The notes beneath the pieces were generated by a model, which saw only the letters and a program-made list of their open reading frames with translations, was not told the DNA's origin and did no database searches. A DNA stretch of 64,000 nt from Temnothorax longispinosus (Eukaryota > Arthropoda > Insecta > Hymenoptera > Formicidae). Of this stretch, positions 34,901-47,972 are shown piece after piece; position 1 is the stretch's first letter, and each line of letters starts with the position of its first letter. The stretch is from NCBI RefSeq assembly GCF_030848805.1, contig NC_092361.1, forward strand, positions 3,534,001-3,598,000, read 5' to 3'. Made by a program: the position numbers and the translations under genes.

Positions 34901-36580
34901 AAATATGATCAAAACGAAAAAGAGAAAAAAATTATAAAAAATCATTTACATTCCACGAACGTAACCGCGCGTTACTAAACGTATGTTTCTAAATTATGTT
35001 TCTAAACGCGCTTAGAGTGCATCAAAAAGACGAAGAATACTTCATTTTGATAAATTTCACAATTTTCCTGGATTATTCAGACTCTAGTTCTCCGGCATTC
35101 TTGCGTCGGTCTGGAGTGCTCTATTTATGCTCGTACGACGCGCAGGCGGGGCTGATAATACATAATGTCTTTCATTTGTCGCGTCCGACTGGTCTGTTTA
35201 CTCTGTTTTCGCGAGGAAACGCGCGAGGACGAGCGGCGCAATTACGCACAACTACACGCGCACCGAGGTGCGACGACGATAACAACGAAGCGGCCGGGAG
35301 CGTGCATGGACAGAGAGGAAAAGCGGAAACGCTCGTTAACGGGAATCACGAAGGTGATGCACGCCGCATGCTTGGCGACATAAAGTACATATCACCTTAT
35401 AATACGAGCGCGACACGGGCGATGCGCTATCGCGATATATATATCGCGATTTAGGATCGCGATTCGCGTCGTCGTCGGCGACGGGGACCACCAGGAAACG
35501 GTCGGGAAGACGAACGGACGGAAAGTTACATGTCTTATTATCGCGCACGCGATTTACCCGCGCGCGGATAGAAAGACGGTGGCATCATCGCGCAATGCGC
35601 AAGAAAGCAGGAAAAAGGCGAACCGGTGAAAGGATCGCGACGACGAGGCGACGTGTCCGAGGAAAAATGGCGCAACGTCCGAGCGCAACGTCGCGGAAAT
35701 TCCTATTGTTTACCCGCGCGCGATCGCGCCGTCTATTCATAGCGCGGATAATGCGTCCAAGGTTGATTGCGAGAATCCCGCGAGAAATTCCAAGTGCAAG
35801 CAATTACTGCTCCGTCGTACACAATGTTTCGAATAATGAAGATTAATGAAACTATATTTTTAATAGCTACATTGCAGATCGTATATCGAGTCTCGAGAGA
35901 AAAAATGTCTTTATAAATAGCTCGCGAAATAATTCTTCGCGGAATACAGTGTTTGACTTTATTCAACCGAACGTTTGCTCTCAAAATAACGCGCGGTTTC
36001 TCCTAATTGCTTGCCTTTGCCTTCTATTTTACTTTCGCCGCAGAAGCAATTTGCAAGCTCGATTAGTTCACGGGGGATAATGAGGAAGGGATGAGTCACG
36101 TTAGTCACTCATAAGGGGAATTGCTTTGCAGGCATTAGCGCTTTGGGATGACATAATGCTGAATTTGTTATACAATTTATCGCCGATGTACGGAAACGGT
36201 TCGCTTCTCCGACGAGCTCCGCTCATCAAGCCTCGGCGTCGTGTGTCGCTTTCTTGCGCGTACGTCGCTTTCGGAAGAATCCACGTGCTCCGTACTCCGT
36301 GAACAACCAGATCAACGATCCGCGGGAGATCGCGTTTCGCGCGATAGAGAGGGGAAAGGAGAAAACAAATGGGACATCAGGAAAACGCGCGCGGTGCAAA
36401 GCGTCGGCAATTAGGCGTATCGTGGATATGGGGAACGGGACTTTCGGCGCTCCAGTTCCCACCTTCTCGCGAGATACCGAGATCTTTGTTCTCACGCGTG
36501 CCCGATATCATCGCCCCGTTGCTACTGTTGACAATGCAAAGTATCCCCCCGTGGGATACAACCGCCGTGTCTTTTCAGCT
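32000..36580. other. Gene-free region with simple repeats
   Basis: Alternating AT-rich and CpG-rich DNA. A (CG)n run sits at about 33938-33956, in a stretch of CGCG/CACG repeats (33885-34030). No exon, RNA gene or element with clear borders was recognised. Confidence 0.45.
35429..35450. repeat. 22-bp perfect palindrome
   Basis: Two 11-bp halves, ATCGCGATATA and its complement, with no spacer. Isolated in gene-free DNA; could be a chance feature of CG/TA-rich sequence. Confidence 0.6.
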
Positions 36581-36604
36581 CCCCCCTCCCCCCTTCCCCC
36601 GCCC
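36581..36604 (-). other. Predicted G-quadruplex / i-motif tract
   Basis: The plus strand has four C runs (6, 6, 5 and 3 bases, separated by 1-2 bases), so the minus strand fits the G3+ N1-7 quadruplex rule four times over. It lies in gene-free DNA; biological use unknown. Confidence 0.55.
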
Positions 36605-39600
36605 GTCCGCGCGTGTCCTGGCGTCGCCGGAAGTCTCTTTTCGATCGCAGACACCGGAGAGCGGAACGGAGAAAGAAGCAAGTGACGAAATGTCGATTGC
36701 CGCGTCGGAACCTATTTCGAGAGTACGGCATTTAAAAAGAGATCAGAGTGATGCGGTTTGTTAGGCACGCGGTTATACGATCTCCTGAGATTCCCGTTAT
36801 ACCGTAAGTGGAAGAAATACGAAATAACACGTCTGCTCCGTACATTTCTTTTTTTCTTAGATGTACATTTTACGTGTGTGTATTCATATATATGTACGAT
36901 ATGGCCGCACGCGCGTATATATACATACAATTTGCAAGCGGCGCCGTTGCACGCAGAAACTTTCTAACGTACCTGTGCATTCGCACACCGAACGATTATA
37001 AAATTGCAGCCTTAAACGAGCGGATCGTGCCGTGCGTGTAAACGTTGACTGTTGAGCGCGAAAAACTCGGCAAAACTAAGGAAATAAACTCAACGCATTG
37101 TAATAAGAAGCGTAAAAACGTAAGAAAAGGACGAGGAAATGTTAAAACTGCTTATTCGACGTACAGCCTTTTTTTTTAACGGATGCGACGGTCGTCGAGA
37201 TCCTGCATTTATCTTCGCAAAGAAAGAACGAGAAATTTTTCTCGATTTTATATTCAATGTAATTAAATATCACAGATACGCACACGCATGGAATTTAGTT
37301 CAATCTGGTATCATATGCTGCCTTTGTACGAAGACAACATATGGTTTGGTTTTTTCAGCAACAAACGATTTAACAGGCGTTATCATCCCGAGATGCGTGC
37401 GGGATAAGCGTGTAATTGCCACGTGGGGCGTTGGAAACGGTTCTTGTCTTTTTTTCCCTCCGTCACACGGTGCATTACGAAACTGGATGAATTGTATGTA
37501 AAGATAAGAGTTGCGGCAGGCAAGTCGCGGAGCTTATAGACTTAGCTACTTTCGTAATTTCTCGCGGGCTGCGAGGCGATTCTCTCATCTTTTCATCTAA
37601 CGGTAATTGCCGCAAAAGATGTTACTCATTGTGGCGTCTATTCTTAACTTTTACCCGCGCCGTGCCTCTAATGCGGGCCGCCTGTTATTATACTTAATCT
37701 TATTACCGCGAAAACCGCGCCGGTCCAGGCCGGCGCGGTACAAAAGTAACGGTGCGCACGAGCTGTTTGAGCGAAAAAGACCGAGTGAAAGTCCAGTTAG
37801 TTTCGAGAGTGATTCAAGATCGATCTGCCTCGCCGCGAAACCTTTAATAGATAAATTCATTACACCGATCGCCCGTAGAAATACTAATACGCCAATGATA
37901 TCCGTCTGCAAATACATTTTAACGCAAAGCGAGGTAGCAAAGTGTTTTCGTAATTCTTTTTCTTCGCGGATTCAACAATGTACTACTCGAAAGACGAGAT
38001 TTTTATTGTTGATCGTTCATCGAGCGAATGAATCGTTAAAATCAATAACGAGCACTTCTCTCGTTTTGCCGAAGATAACCGATTAATTTATAATGTATTC
38101 GCAGTTGAATGACAACGTAAATCCGGTTTTTTTTCCTTCAGAAGAAGAACTTTGTGCTGTAAAAACAGTCGTAATGTAACATATTCTCTCATAAAATTTG
38201 TTATTTAACTCTGCCATTACATAATTAATCATTACTTAATCTTTGGACATTGGTCGTCGTATTCATAGATAATTTTATCCAGTCGCAACAAATAAGCTTT
38301 TCTTAGAATAATATAATTTTTGCAGATATACACTTAGAGCTCAAAAGTATTTGCTACCTTAAAAAAATTGATTAGAGATGAGGTAATTAATGAAATTTTA
38401 ATAAAAAGTGAACTGAAATGTTAACGAAATGTCGGAATCAAATAAAAAATTCGCGCGGCCGCAACCCCCAAACTCAATTCTGAAAAATTTGCAGATTTTT
38501 TTAAGCTGAAAGTATAAATAGACAAAGAAACAATTGTTCGAATAATTTAAATCGATAATATTTTTCATACGAGAGAGAGAGAGAGAGAATCTCGTGTCAA
38601 TCTTTTAATTTACATTACTGGGGAACAAATATAATCGAATATATTGAATAATATAATTTTGCGAGGGCAAGTAACAGATTTTTCCTTAAATATTGAGTCA
38701 CGTTGTTAACGTACGCGTGTTTCGCGGGTGCTGGTACAAGTCACACGGTCGCGCAATCCCTGCGAATTCTAGCCATTCACATGAAGCTGGCTCGCTTTCG
38801 AGACTCGTGCGATAAGAGCACACATACGTCGGACGTTATTAATTAATTTGACACAGTTTGCGCGAATCGAGCCGAAAGCAGAGGCGGCGTCCGCATTCCG
38901 CGGATTATGACACACCGCATATCCGCACCGGATTCGTCCGTTTCTTCGTGAGCCAACGCGGCTTTTGATTACTAAGATTTCGCTTGCGAGAGTATAAAGA
39001 CTAGTATAGAAACAGTAAGTTAAGAATATAGTAAGACACCGAGAGAAAGTATGAAAAGGTGCAAAGGTGTTCTCTCTTTCTCACTCATTTCTATCTTTCA
39101 CCCTCCCTCTCTGTTTGGCACGACGAAATTGAAAATACTTTCATCGAAATTGAGATTGCTTTCTACGCTGCGCGAAATGTAGGCGCTTATTATATATCTC
39201 TTGTTTATTATTTCTTTAAAAAAATCAGTTATTATATCACGGATCATGGAGAAGTAGAGTAAAACAATTCTCTCCACCTTTTGTGTACAATTTCTCTTTT
39301 AAACGGATAGAAAAGTGTTCCACATTTCTTTTCGACGTTTTTAAATCGACAGGAACGGCACTTGATTTCAGAGAGAAGATGTCGAGTCGAATGAAGCTAC
39401 GTAACGATGGGCGCTAACGAGATTTTATTCTTTTCAAACTGATATTATGTATTATGCAAGTGAACTCCTACGGAACATCTTCGGCATATGACCGCCGCGC
39501 CGCGCCGACGTAATCAACGCTGGCCATCATTTGTCACCGCTAATCTTCGCGTGACATGTTACATCGTTCCCCCTCATTAACCTTTCAACCGAAAGCTTCT

Positions 39601-42325
39601 TCTTCCGCTGTCTCGGCTTCAGTCGCGCTCGTGGAAAACAGTGAAGATCTCAGTTACGTCAAGCATCAACCGACCGAACAATACCTACTCCATTATTTTT
39701 ATTTGCAGTTTCTATCCTTCCGTATATCGTATTCAAAGAGCCGTATTCAAGCATAGATGTTCGTATTTCTTTCGTCTTTTCTTAAACATAATTAGATAAA
39801 ATCTAACTACACGTAGCATAATATAACAGATATTATTTAACTGCACAGTTAATAGTAGTTAGATAAGATCTATTACATTACTACTAGTTAGATAACATTT
39901 GTCTATCCTAAATTTCTGATATTTCTCATATGCCATACATATATCACACAAAACATACAAAAATCACACTAGCCTGGTATATTGGGATTTTGGAAGACAT
40001 TTCGGGACATCTTTCAAATATCTAAAGTATATAGGTACTTCGACGAATTAAGTTGTTTCCGAAGAAAACAGCTTGAAGAAATGCCACCTTATAACATCAT
40101 TCCTGCAGCGATACTCTCGCTGTTTAAAGATCTCAGCGTGTAAACTGCGCGTTCGTATGTCGAAGAGATATAAAGTCCGTGTGAACAATGCGCGCAAACA
40201 ATGTACTTCCGTTGCTTATTAGTACGGTAATTTCGCGCGACGACGCCGAGATCTAAAGGATCCGTCGTGTCCTGCACCAGCCGGCCGTGTCCGCGATCGA
40301 GCCGCTAAAAGGCGCGTTGCAAGGCAGGTTTTCGTCCGGCCGCGGAGGCGCGTTCCGTGCGCACCGCCTCGCCGATCGAGCTGCATTCCTACCGAGCCAA
40401 TAACGCAGCCAGTCGTTGGTCTCCAGGCCACTGAGCTGTAATAGCAGGTCGGGTCTCCAATCGACAATCGCGCGTAAAGTCCACCTCGACGGTGTGTTCT
40501 CGACTTCAAACGAAAATGCTTCTCGGAGTTCGTCTAACATAATAAGCGAAGAAGCCAATCGATATCTCCGCGATAAGTTCAATGTCCGATAATTTTTGTT
40601 CTCATATTTCGTGGTATCTACGATGATCCATTATGACCATTATCCTTTCGAGAAGAATTTTTCTCCGGATATCGGAGGTTCGATAAGTCGAGTTGTGAGC
40701 GAGAAGAGAACTTCGGAGGAGAAAACTCTCGGAAAGAAATAAAGCGCTCTGGTCGAGCGAACGTTAGAAAATTAATGTAAATTTTTTTGCAACTCGTAAG
40801 ACCGACTTTCTCGTGCATATGTTCTCTCGAATGTGCGAGTTGGGCTACCCGATTTCGTCAGATAAAGCGAAGCGAGATCGGCGAAGGGAGATAAGCGCGC
40901 GCTCGCGAATTCTAGAGCCGCGCGTCCGCGTCTATCGAGATGAGAGAGCGAACGAGGAAGGGAACCGAGTAATTTCATCAAAGCTCAACTTCGTGCTCTG
41001 CATATGCCCGGGCATCGCTCGCTCGTTCGCTCTCGCGCATTTTGCAATCGCACGTAGTAAAGAGAGAGAATCCCGCGCGCGCGCTGTTGATTGCTATCGT
41101 AAATAAGAGGCCCATAATGAGAAACGCCGAGTTTCCCCGTTTCGACGATTCAATGGGAGCGCGAATGAAGCCCGGGTTCGTTGAACTCGGAACCACCAAA
41201 GATCACGCGCCGATTCTTTTTGCCGATCGCCATCATGCCCGCGAGAAATAAAGAGGCGTGTAAGAGCGTTAGGGAGCACCGAAGAGAAATTTATCTTGTG
41301 AAATTATCTCGTGAAATTATCGTTCTCTAATCCCCCAAAAAATTCGGAATAATGACCGGAAAAAAATTTGCCGCAATCCAAACGAGTGTGAAAAACAGAG
41401 AGCTACACAACAGTTAAACCTGGCTGCATCTCCTGGCTTCCGTCTTGAATTATAAGGCAAGCCGGTTTCAGCGGTCTACCGTCCGTTTTTAGATCGCAGC
41501 TGTTGTCATAACGCAAACAGAGAAAGGAGTTTTGCCAATTGCGAAATTAATGATAGATAAGTCACATTTCAGAATCGTTAAACATTCGTCGAGCCGCTGA
41601 TTTGGTATCTGGTATACTAATTCTTAATTTGCGTTCGCGATATGTAGTTTAAATGCCTCGCATGCTTACTACATTGCTGTGTGTCTTACGAGTCAGAATA
41701 TTCAATGTTATAAGGCATGGTGTGGTGGTAAGGCAGCCTTCGATAAAACCTTCGCTCGCGCCTTATTTTTCCTTCTCTTTATCTCGATCGACGAGGAACT
41801 GCTCGAACGCGAGAACAGTAGCGCTTACCGATCTTGTTTACAGTATTATCGTCGATATCGGAAGTCGTAATAGTATTTCTCTATGTCGAGGAAAAAACCG
41901 AACGCGATGAAACTTTTTATTGCAGGAATTTTCCTCATTACTGGTAATCTGCAGTCGTAAAGTCAAAATTTGCACCGTTCGTGGGAAAATGTCGGCAAAT
42001 TGGTCGCTTTCGCTCGGGAAGCGAAAAAACGGGGACGAGAAACTCTTCTTGAGAATCGATATAAGAATTATCACCATTCATAGTCAATTCACTTTTTTAG
42101 TATATGTACTGCCGAAGCAAGTACACATAGAACAAACAGAATAAATATATTTTAATACATATCGAATTATGAATATATATAGTAAATTATAGTATAAAAA
42201 TATTACATCTCGTAGATTCGTTGCCTTAAAGTGGATGGGTTAAAACTGATGACGGCAAATATTTAATCTTAAAAAAAAAATTGAACGACAGTTCACAGTA
42301 GCAGTATTATAGTAGAGTATTTAAA
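36605..42325. other. Gene-free region
   Basis: Mostly AT-rich spacer with CpG-rich islands. A (GA)n run lies near 38572-38590. An open frame at 40253-40582 (minus) has a partly protein-like translation but no recognised motif. No RNA genes seen. Confidence 0.4.
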
Positions 42326-42650
42326 ACTCCCAAGCTCCCCAAGCTTGACGACCAATTTCAAATTTAATTATTGGATATTTATAAGAAGCTCAAAACATGG
42401 CAGCAAATACTTTTTTTAATCGTATTCACCATTATGTTGTGGTACATAGCATACCTTTATCATTATCACTTTAAACATAGGTAATTTAACACATATGTTA
42501 TGACTAACGACTAACGAAGAGCTAGTGTCGCTGCTAGAGAGAGAAACACAGAGAGAAACACAACATGCACACCAGAGAGATTTAGCACTATTGAAAAATG
42601 CCGAACACTCCCAAGCTCCCCAAGCTTGATGACCAATTTCTAAATTTAAT
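42326..42650. repeat. Direct repeat pair of about 43 bp flanking 238 bp
   Basis: ACTCCCAAGCTCCCCAAGCT begins two near-identical copies, at 42326-42368 and 42607-42650, in the same orientation. The spacer contains a short AGAGAGAAACAC tandem repeat near 42535-42560. The second copy stops just before another inverted-repeat element. This suggests a transposon end or a local duplication. Confidence 0.7.
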
Positions 42651-42656
42651 GTCTCC

Positions 42657-42864
42657 TCCGAAAGATAGCCCAGTTTTCTCCGCACGAGCCCCACTCGTGC
42701 GGGGGGTGCAGTTTGGAATATAAAAATTCCTGTGATCAGGTGGACTCACTGCCACCTCACTACTTCGAGTCCACTAGAGCCATGTAAATATGGAATGTTT
42801 TTCCGAAGCTGCGCCCCTCCGTGCAAGATAGGTTCTTGTGCGGAGCAAACTGGGCTCTTTCGGA
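42657..42864. repeat. Inverted-repeat element of about 208 bp
   Basis: TCCGAAAGATAGCCCAGTTT at the left is matched by AAACTGGGCTCTTTCGGA at the right, both next to a CGCACGAG/CTTGTGCGG segment. A separate small hairpin, CCGCACGAG-CCCCA-CTCGTGCGG, lies near the left end. No coding frame. A non-autonomous transposon or a fragment of a larger one. Confidence 0.65.
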
Positions 42865-42907
42865 AAAAGACGTTAAGCCGTTGGTCCAAAGGGTTAAAGT
42901 GAGAGGA

Positions 42908-42945
42908 GAAAGGGTAGTCAATTCACGAAAGGGTAGTCAATTCAC
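42908..42945. repeat. Tandem duplication of 19 bp
   Basis: GAAAGGGTAGTCAATTCAC occurs twice, back to back and identical, just right of the inverted-repeat element. Confidence 0.9.
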
Positions 42946-45900
42946 GAGGAAAGAATTTTAAGAGTAGACACCAAAAAATAACACGACAGCTCTTTTGAAA
43001 AAAGACAAATGCTAAACTCTAAAATATTCCAAACGTGAAAACGCTGTAATTATAATACATAATATAAAAATTATGCTATATATTATATATTATAAATACT
43101 ATAAGAAACTAAAATTCTGGAAGTGTTATTTAAATATTTCTACATATTTTATACATTATTAAAATTGTATGAATATATACTTCTTTCATTTAGAGAGATA
43201 GAAAAGAGTATATTTTTCGCATTAAAATAACTCGATATTCTCATAATCTCGTTCTTTCTGATAGAGAACGATTTTCTGGAAACTGGTTTTTACGCAAAAT
43301 TTACAATTTCTATTCAAGTGTCGAACGTAACATATCCGCAGGTTGATAATAGGAATCGATAATTGTTGATATTGCAAACTTTTTGTTCAAGCAAAAATAT
43401 AATGAAGTGCAGCGGTGCATATGCAAAAAAGTATGCATGTGCACGTAAAGATATGTAAGTGTGGCGATTACTTCTTACATAAGAGTGCTTCCTGTTCTTA
43501 CGCCAATCACCACATAATATGTAAAACATTACCGGGCCTGTCTCGGATATCTATCGCGCCTAGCGTGTCACTTGTACGACAGAAAAAATAGCGTTGAACT
43601 GCAGTAATAACACACTATCATTTTTTTCTCACCGACCACTTTTCTCGCGTTGATTATGACATTTCATCTATTCCTCTATCTCTATTCACAAATACAAAGA
43701 GATAATACATTTTAGCAAAGAAAGCATTTCAAGAACGTGTCTTATTAGGATTAATGAAGGACTGCAAGAAAAAGTGTATTCCTAATTTATATAAAATCCG
43801 GTTTTATACATATAAATAACGACTTGATATTACACTTCATAAATATTTGAAATATTTTTTTGTAAATTACATCAGTCTCACACCTGCACTTCTATATCTC
43901 TAATTAATTTAAATTTGTTATACCTTATAATTTATCAATGCATTGTCTCAAATAATCTTGTAATTTACGGCATGTTATTTAAAATATAATTTTTATTCCT
44001 GACTCAAGGAGGGATAAGCTCAAGGATCAAAGGATTGCAAGTACGTAACTGAGATATCGATTAGCATTCTCATATATGAAAACATATATCGAATGCCTTA
44101 CATATGCACGCGGACAAACGTTCGGCGGGGAAAAGCAGCGGCGATAGAAGGCAGGTATACAATGCACTTCGCTAACGATCACGGAACTTGCCCGCGGACA
44201 GATAGTCCGAGGCCGACGTGAACGTGAACACTAATGGTCGCAAAGTTCATCCGCGTCGCGAACAAACAACCCGTATGTCTCGAAAAAGACGTCGATTTAT
44301 TTATGACACACTACTTTGTATAGTTATCAACGATTATTCTCGCAACTTTTTTGTCTTCTCTCACGCATTATTTCCATTGTCATTATCATTGTCGATCAGA
44401 AGGACTTTAAGCGCGAATCGATCGATCGACCCGCCTCTCGAGCCGGCTCGCCTGGTCACGAATAATACGAATGTGAAACAAGCCTCTTTGACTGACACAA
44501 CACGAAAGAAAAACGCGCTGATCGCGCGGCAGTTGTGAGCAGCCCACCAGCGAACCCGACCAACCGACCTTTGAAGTTAATGGTATCGCTTTGACGAGGA
44601 TAACCGGTGCAAAGCGATCGAACGATCCGGTATACTGATTTATACTTCGCGCGAGGTATAATCAAACGGTTAAAGCAGCGTAAAGATGTGTTTAAGGAAG
44701 GACTTTGAGTGGAAAAGATAAGAGATATCCTTGGAACAATCCCTGTAATCAAGAGACTAAACTCCTCTCGCATTTCTATTTTCTTCTTTCATTATGGTTT
44801 CATATGTTCTTATACAAGAGAAATCGCGTACTCGTCAGTTTCAATCATATTACTTTGCGCGCATTTTGAAGGTTTTTCATGCCTTAGAAGCACTTATGTA
44901 ACGTGTCATAAGGTCATGATTTCATGAAGAAGAAACGACGATTCTTTAGTAAAAGATTCTACGATAAATTCGGGATTCGCTGCCATACGTCACGAGACGT
45001 CAGTCCGAAATTAAAATTCCGTTAAGGTAAAGTTCTATTCTATTAAAGACGAGATCCAGGAAGAATATCATGGAAAATAGTTCGTTACATCATCATGTGG
45101 TTGCGGGAATAATAAAAGCGTAACGTGACTCTCTTCGTTGGAATTAATCTTCAATCGTGACGTCTCTCTCGAGGTAGACACGCAATCGGAGATTGAAGCC
45201 GGTACCTCTGATGAGCCTGCTGATGATAGTGCGATACGCGAAGACAAACTTCGCGTTTACTGAACGGTAAATACGGTATTATCGAGCGACAACGTACGTG
45301 AAAACGTGACAGCTTGACTATTCATCGATATCTATAATACCATTAATCGTATAATTTCTAAATGAAAAAGAAATTAAATTTTTATCGAAGAGATTAAAGC
45401 AGACGAATGAAATAAAGAACAATTCTGCTTAATAAAAATAGTACATTTTATCTCTGATTCGCAAAGTTATTCGTACGTAACGTTTTATTTCATTCTGACG
45501 AAGAATTTCCTAATTTTCCGGGAACGCCCCGCGGATTAATAACGCATGCTTTAATGACGGTCGAAAACTCGCCGAAATTATATACATTCGGGGCCACGCT
45601 TCATTTCGCGCCATGGTGCAACGGACCCGACACCTGATTGCGAGCGAAAAAACTTTCGGGCCACTTCACGAACTCTCGTGGTGAAAGTAACCGTGCGCGA
45701 ACGCCTACGAATCTGCCCGCGTGTATTTGCCGCGTGGCAATGTCCCTAAGGTGTCAACGTTTCATCGTCGGCGATACACCGGGGCGCTGAAAAAGAGGCG
45801 AGGCGACGCGATGCCGGGCTGTATAAACCGCAATGATTCAGTGTGGTCGACCGTGCGCGCGATGACACATCCATTGAATCGAATTAAGAGCACCAGCTAC

Positions 45901-46280
45901 AGCCGTGACATTACTCGTGATGATCGGGTTAATCGCAGCCTCTCGGCCGCGGTCCAGACATCTCGATTCATGCCCCCGAGCGTGCGCGAATTTCGTTCGC
46001 GCGAACGAACGCCATGTGAGAAAGATTCGAAGTAAACAAAATTTGCGAAATCAGTAGACTAATTAATTTTGGGAATCGATGAGGCGAGGACTGCGGATTG
46101 CGTTTTCTCTCGGAACGACTGTTATTAACGATCGTGCTCTCGACCAATCCAGAATCTCGATTCCTCGAGCATGGTGAATCACACGTAAAAAAAAAGCGAG
46201 AGAAAAATAATCTGAAAAATAAGTTCCATTCAATCGGCAAAAAATATTCAAAATTTAATAAATAAAAGATTTATAATTTA
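42946..46280. other. Gene-free AT-rich region
   Basis: AT-rich spacer with CpG-rich patches near 44150-44560 and 45500-46020. No supported gene, RNA or bordered element. Confidence 0.45.
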
Positions 46281-46486
46281 CGAAAAAGACTCTATTTTTA
46301 TATTCGACAACGTTTGACTAATGCAGTCGTGACAAGTCGACCATTGGTTTTGGTCAGATTAATCGTCAAGAAACGACCAAAACCCATGGTCGAAAAAGTC
46401 TTGACGATTAATCTGACCAAAACTAACGGTTGAATTGTCACGACATTAGCCAAACGTTGTCGAATATAAAAATAGAGTCTTTCTCG
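46281..46486. mobile_element. Long palindromic element of about 206 bp
   Basis: Arms CGAAAAAGACTCTATTTTTA and the complement pair over nearly their whole length, including ATTCGACAACGTTTG and an inner TTTTGGTCAGATTAATCGTC. Mismatches and small gaps lie between the outer and inner blocks. No coding capacity. Target duplication unclear. Confidence 0.75.
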
Positions 46487-47972
46487 TTTATTAATGATTG
46501 GCGAAATAAATACATACACTTTTCTGTTATTTATAATTTAACCTTCTCACAGCTATTTTGAGAAGTAGGTGTGATATAACAAGGATGATCAAATCAACCG
46601 CGTATCTCGGCAAATTCTTTGCTAATCATTCGGAAATAAATTATGATCAATTGATCAGGAATTGAGACACGATTTGCATGGATTTCAATGGCGATGAAAA
46701 TTACTTTAATCTGTCACGGTCAATTAAGCGCACGATTTAAAGTATTTAAACGAATTAATGTACCTATTTTGATATATGTGTATACGTGATATTTTAATTA
46801 TATATATATTTCAAATATTTTTCGTATTACGCGAGATAAAATAAGGCATAAAATTATAAATGGAATGTTAATTTTCTTGAATTCTGACACAAATTATAAG
46901 AGATCGTCTCAAGTGGTTTAGTTTTACTATGGCAAAGTCTTATTATAAATCTATTTTATTACGGATTAATAATTAATATTTTATCTACAAATTATAAAAC
47001 ATGTATAATATTCAACAAAAGCATGTTCGATATTACACAAACCGAAACTTTCTTTTACACCACCCAAGTTTTGTCTTCCGATCAAATTAATCGTGTAGTA
47101 TTTGTTTGCTATTAATCATTGAATATATTCAAGAAAAACTCAACGGGGATTATTGTAAGAAATTCAAATGCGTTTTTAGAGATTACCTGCAAGTTTACCG
47201 CGAAACTCTTTCACGTCAATTTCATTATCGCTGTCGGAATGCGTATTACCACGACGTCTAATCGATCGGTCGGCAGTATTGGCAATCATCGGTCACATTA
47301 CATTAATCGTCAAATATGCAAACTTGACGTGCAAACAATGTCGCGAAACATCTTTGAATACCTCGGCGATAAATGCGCGAGGCATGACCGAACATATGCG
47401 CGCATGACACTCGTTTTTCACAACCAGTCGCTTATCGTGTTCACGCAATGTTTTGTTTATTGGTAACCAAGGTAAAAACTGTAAAGGCATTTAGGCTATA
47501 CAAGCAGACACTCTCAGTAAATAATCTCGAAAATTTGAATGAATTAACAAAAATTTATTTGTGTAAAGAATTATCTTTTTAATCAGAGTTTAGCTAAAAG
47601 ATATCTCGATAATTTTTACAATTTGCGCATTTATATTCGGATAACGCAAACGTTTTATCTGTTCAATCTTTTCTAGATAATGATTAATTTAAATTACTAA
47701 TTTTATTCAAAACTTTGTTGCAAAAATATTGAATTAAAAACAGAATCTTACACTGTGCCTATAGAGAACAGTTCTTTACAGAAGAGATTTTTATTTAAAT
47801 TTATCCAAATATGTTGATAGATTACATTAACGTTATCGAAGGTTCCTTCAAATTTTCAGCCAAATCGAATTTGGAATAATCTCTTAAAACGATCGATTAG
47901 CGCGTCGCGATCGAACAAACCAAATATTTTGTCAGATACGTACACCATCGTCTGAGAAAGCCGCCCTGCAGT
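46487..47972. other. Gene-free AT-rich region
   Basis: AT-rich spacer; I see no exon, RNA gene or bordered repeat. Confidence 0.45.

Noticed and set aside
40253..40582. 109-codon minus-strand frame with a partly protein-like stretch (WRPDLLLQLSGLETNDW)
   Set aside because: No recognisable domain, no convincing splice partners, and CpG-rich composition that keeps several overlapping frames open.
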